This document shows, in pieces, positions 12,160-14,160 of a DNA stretch of 14,160 bases. Source of the stretch: an uncultured bacterium (GTDB lineage: Bacteria > Patescibacteriota > Minisyncoccia > Phycocordibacterales > UBA9973); assembly GCA_903895055.1 (NCBI GenBank), contig CAITSL010000027.1:1-14160 (forward strand), written 5' to 3'. The first letter of the stretch is position 1. Each line of letters starts with the position of its first letter. Position numbers and translations under genes: made by a program. Below the pieces are notes generated by a model, which was not told where the DNA came from, ran no database searches, and saw only the letters and a list, made by a program, of their open reading frames with translations.

Positions 12160-13296
12160 ATGGATAAAAATTTACCGTTTTCTTATATTTTGATTTCTAA
12201 AGAAAATTTAATTCACAATATTAAACAATTTCGAAGTCTGGTAAAAAAAGGAACGGAAATCTCAGCGGTGGTAAAATCGAATGCTTATGGGCACGGGGAT
12301 AGAGAAATAGCCCAAATTCTTTTGCCTTATGTGGATTATTTTCAAGTGAATAGTGTGGAAGAATTAAAAAGAATCAGGGAAATTACTTCAAAGCCGATTC
12401 TTGTTTTTGGGTATGTGGGCAAGCATGATTTAGGAAAAGCTATAAAAATCGGATGTATTTTAAGCGCTTTTGATTTTGAACATTTGCTTTTAATTAATGA
12501 ATCAGCTCGCAGATTAAAGAAAAAGCAAAAAGTGCACATAGCTCTCGATTCATATCTAGGGCGAGAAGGTTTTATGCCGAGCGAGATTAAAAAAATTTTG
12601 CAGGAAATAAAAAAGATGAAGAATATTATGGTGGATGGACTTTATTCTCATTTTTCCAACATTGAAGATACGGCTAATTTTTCTCATGCCCAGAAACAAA
12701 TCGATGAATATCAAAAAATTTGTGATCTTTTTAAAAAAAATGGATTCAGAAGTTTAAAAACGCACATCTCTGCGACTTCTGGCGTGTTGGCTTATGAAAA
12801 GAGGAATGGATTTAATAATATTGTGCGAATTGGCATTGGACTTTACGGCATGTGGCCATCGGAATATTTAGAAAAAATGTGGCAGAAAAAAATTATTTTG
12901 AAGCCAGTTCTTTCTTGGAAAACAAAAATCGCGCAAATAAAAATTTTACCCAAAGGACACAGTGTCGGTTACGGACTTACATATATTACAAAAAAGAAAA
13001 TCAAAGTTGCCGTGATTCCTATTGGCTATGCTGATGGTTACGACAGGGGTTTATCAAATAAAGGAGAAGTTTTAATCGGTGGGACCAGATGCAAAATTCT
13101 AGGGCGCGTGGCGATGAATATGTTTGTGGTGGATGTCAATCATTTGAAGAGTGTATTTGCCGAAGACGAAGTTGTTTTGATTGGCAAACAAGGAAATCAA
13201 GAAATAGCAGCTGAAGAAATTGCCCAAAAGATAGATACGATAAATTATGAAATTACAACCCGCTTGAGTTCGCTTTTACCGAGGATGGTTAAATAA
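12160..13296 (+). CDS. alr: Alanine racemase (PLP-dependent)
   Basis: Alr interconverts L- and D-alanine and supplies the D-Ala used by Ddl. The 378-residue protein has normal length. The TIM-barrel part begins with the PLP-lysine motif AVVKSNAYGHG (36-46, K39). SHFSNIEDT (163-171) and HISATSGVL (202-210) follow on the barrel. IGIGLYG (224-230) contributes PLP-phosphate contacts. The C-terminal beta domain carries the catalytic tyrosine in VGYGLTY (269-275, Y271), then PIGYADGYDRG (287-297), GRVAMNMFVVDV (315-326) and the end YEITTRLSSLLPR. All catalytic residues are present. The gene lies seven bases after ddl, so the two enzymes of the D-Ala branch form one operon. Only an A-rich GAAAAAGA precedes the ATG; expression is probably coupled to ddl. 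Confidence 0.96.
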   Translation: MDKNLPFSYILISKENLIHNIKQFRSLVKKGTEISAVVKSNAYGHGDREIAQILLPYVDYFQVNSVEELKRIREITSKPILVFGYVGKHDLGKAIKIGCILSAFDFEHLLLINESARRLKKKQKVHIALDSYLGREGFMPSEIKKILQEIKKMKNIMVDGLYSHFSNIEDTANFSHAQKQIDEYQKICDLFKKNGFRSLKTHISATSGVLAYEKRNGFNNIVRIGIGLYGMWPSEYLEKMWQKKIILKPVLSWKTKIAQIKILPKGHSVGYGLTYITKKKIKVAVIPIGYADGYDRGLSNKGEVLIGGTRCKILGRVAMNMFVVDVNHLKSVFAEDEVVLIGKQGNQEIAAEEIAQKIDTINYEITTRLSSLLPRMVK

Positions 13297-13303
13297 AAAG
13301 TAA

Positions 13304-13312
13304 TGTTATAAT
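13304..13312 (+). promoter_or_regulatory. Extended -10 of the HD-domain gene (leaderless type)
   Basis: TG-T-TATAAT is followed by six bases and the ATG at 13319, the same geometry as at frr, mreB and priA. The gap from the alr stop is only 22 bases, so this gene appears to have its own start and not just readthrough from alr. Confidence 0.65.
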
Positions 13313-13318
13313 ACTTCT

Positions 13319-13900
13319 ATGTTAGAAAAAAATTTGAAATTTTTGAAATTCTTAAGGAACCTTGAGCTAGTGGAAAGGACAGTATATAGACCGAACGACA
13401 GAAAGGAAAATGATGTTGAACATTCATATCAGATAGCCATGATGGCATGGTATTTGACAAGTCAATTTAATTTAAAATTATCTATCGACAAACTTATTAA
13501 ATACGGTATGGTGCATGATTTAGTAGAAGTATATGCTGGCGACACTCCTGTTTATTCCAAAGATTCAATTAACACAATTAAAACAAAAAAGGAAAGAGAA
13601 AAGAAAGCAGTGATTATTTTAAAAAAGGAATTTGGAGACTTTAAAGATTTGATAGAAACAATTGAAAATTATGAAAAAAAGACTGACGAAGAAAGTATTT
13701 TTATTTATGAATTAGATAAGATTGTTCCCGCGCTTAATATCTATCTTGATAATGGTTATGGATGGAATAAACTAAACATAACACTTGAAGAAATAAAACA
13801 AGAGAAAAGAACCAAAATAAAACAAACTAAACAATTGGTGGCTCTACTTGAGGAAACTCTCGCTCGTTTTGAAAAAGAAGAGAAAACGCTATTTAAATAA
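13319..13900 (+). CDS. HD-domain hydrolase, YfbR/HDDC2-like
   Basis: This 193-residue protein has the metal-binding HD motifs in order: VEHSYQIAMMAWYL (33-46, H35), VHDLVEVYAGDT (65-76, with H66-D67, E70 and D75) and ELDKIVPAL (131-139, D133). R20 and R24 with ENDVEHS resemble the substrate pocket of YfbR/HDDC2 5'-deoxynucleotidases, which dephosphorylate dNMPs. The last third is Lys/Glu-rich and helical (KQEKRTKIKQTKQLVALLEE). The family call (HD) is firm; the exact substrate is inferred from motif similarity. It has its own leaderless-type promoter and ends four bases from a convergent membrane gene. A nucleotide-salvage or pool-control role would fit a reduced genome. Confidence 0.85.
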   Translation: MLEKNLKFLKFLRNLELVERTVYRPNDRKENDVEHSYQIAMMAWYLTSQFNLKLSIDKLIKYGMVHDLVEVYAGDTPVYSKDSINTIKTKKEREKKAVIILKKEFGDFKDLIETIENYEKKTDEESIFIYELDKIVPALNIYLDNGYGWNKLNITLEEIKQEKRTKIKQTKQLVALLEETLARFEKEEKTLFK

Positions 13901-13904
13901 AAAA

Positions 13905-14153
13905 TTATAGAATCCAATAATTAATAATTCCCCAAAGCACAATCAAGGTAATTAAAACTGTATTGATAAACATCCCAATCTGATTTGCATTTTTCCATGC
14001 CTTGTATGAACTATAGACCCAAAATATCTGTGCTATTAAATTAAAAATCAAACCATATGCTGGTAGTTTCAATGATGTAAGTAAAAATCCCAACATTGTA
14101 AAAAGAACAAGACCAACTTGAGCAAAATTATTTAATGTGAAATATTTTTTCAT
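13905..14153 (-). CDS. Three-helix small membrane protein, unknown
   Basis: I do not recognise a named family. The 82 residues form three hydrophobic helices (about 9-28, 32-49 and 58-80) with a short charged loop YKAWKNANQ (50-58) and an aromatic C-terminus (WGIINYWIL). The size and three-helix plan resemble half-transporters such as SemiSWEET, and the AQIFWVYSSYKAW segment is reminiscent of PQ-loop-type helices. The PQ dipeptide itself is absent, so this is only a topology-level analogy. It is convergent with the HD gene, and its upstream region lies mostly beyond the window, so promoter and neighbours on that side cannot be judged. Confidence 0.6.
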   Translation of the reverse strand: MKKYFTLNNFAQVGLVLFTMLGFLLTSLKLPAYGLIFNLIAQIFWVYSSYKAWKNANQIGMFINTVLITLIVLWGIINYWIL

Positions 14154-14160
14154 ATTAAAA

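Overview
The window holds two parts of different character. Bases 1 to about 735 are GC-rich (38 of the first 60 bases are G or C). They carry the 3' end of a purL-like gene, which meets a mannose-type PTS EIIA gene tail to tail. From about 775 onward the DNA is AT-rich (18 of the 60 bases at 841-900 are G or C), and the genes have the flavour of a reduced Patescibacteria/CPR genome, probably Parcubacteria-like. The reasons are a DUF5674 protein, a DUF5670 (lmo0937-type) micro-membrane protein, a large Cys-rich protein family I associate with CPR genomes, a PriA without helicase motifs, a delta' clamp-loader subunit without a P-loop, and frr next to rseP without uppS-cdsA-dxr. TGA is used as a stop codon, so the standard bacterial code applies. 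The composition switch coincides with an imperfect 14-base tandem repeat. I read it as a probable assembly chimera, with recent transfer as the alternative.

Layout of the AT-rich part: 774-1934 holds four small genes, three of them membrane proteins (a collagen-like tail-repeat protein, DUF5670, GlsB/YeaQ), with one clear terminator. 1949-3904 (minus) is priA. Divergent from it, 3942-9620 runs on the plus strand: mreB, a holB-like delta' gene, frr, rseP, a DUF5674 gene, an unknown helical protein and the Cys-rich protein. 9742-13296 is a D-alanine module: a gene for two fused D-Ala-D-Ala ligase units, interrupted by an apparent one-base frameshift in an A7 run, then alr. An HD-domain phosphohydrolase and a convergent three-helix membrane protein close the window. 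Alr would supply D-Ala, the Ddl units would make D-Ala-D-Ala for peptidoglycan, and MreB would organise wall synthesis, so the stretch is envelope-heavy with replication and translation housekeeping between.

Three patterns stand out. (1) Four genes (priA, mreB, frr and the HD gene) have an extended -10 box (TGn plus hexamer) ending exactly six bases before ATG, with no usable Shine-Dalgarno. This places the transcription start on the A of the ATG, i.e. leaderless mRNAs. (2) Three housekeeping genes carry short repeat-like segments in frame: a CT/GA-rich hairpin in priA, a perfect 20-bp hairpin in holB and a palindrome-like dispersed-repeat motif in ddl. This resembles the palindromic elements that invade ORFs in Rickettsia. 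(3) PriA keeps all eight zinc cysteines but has lost Walker A, the DEEH box and motif VI, so it looks like a loader platform and not a helicase. No tRNA, rRNA, CRISPR array or insertion sequence was seen.
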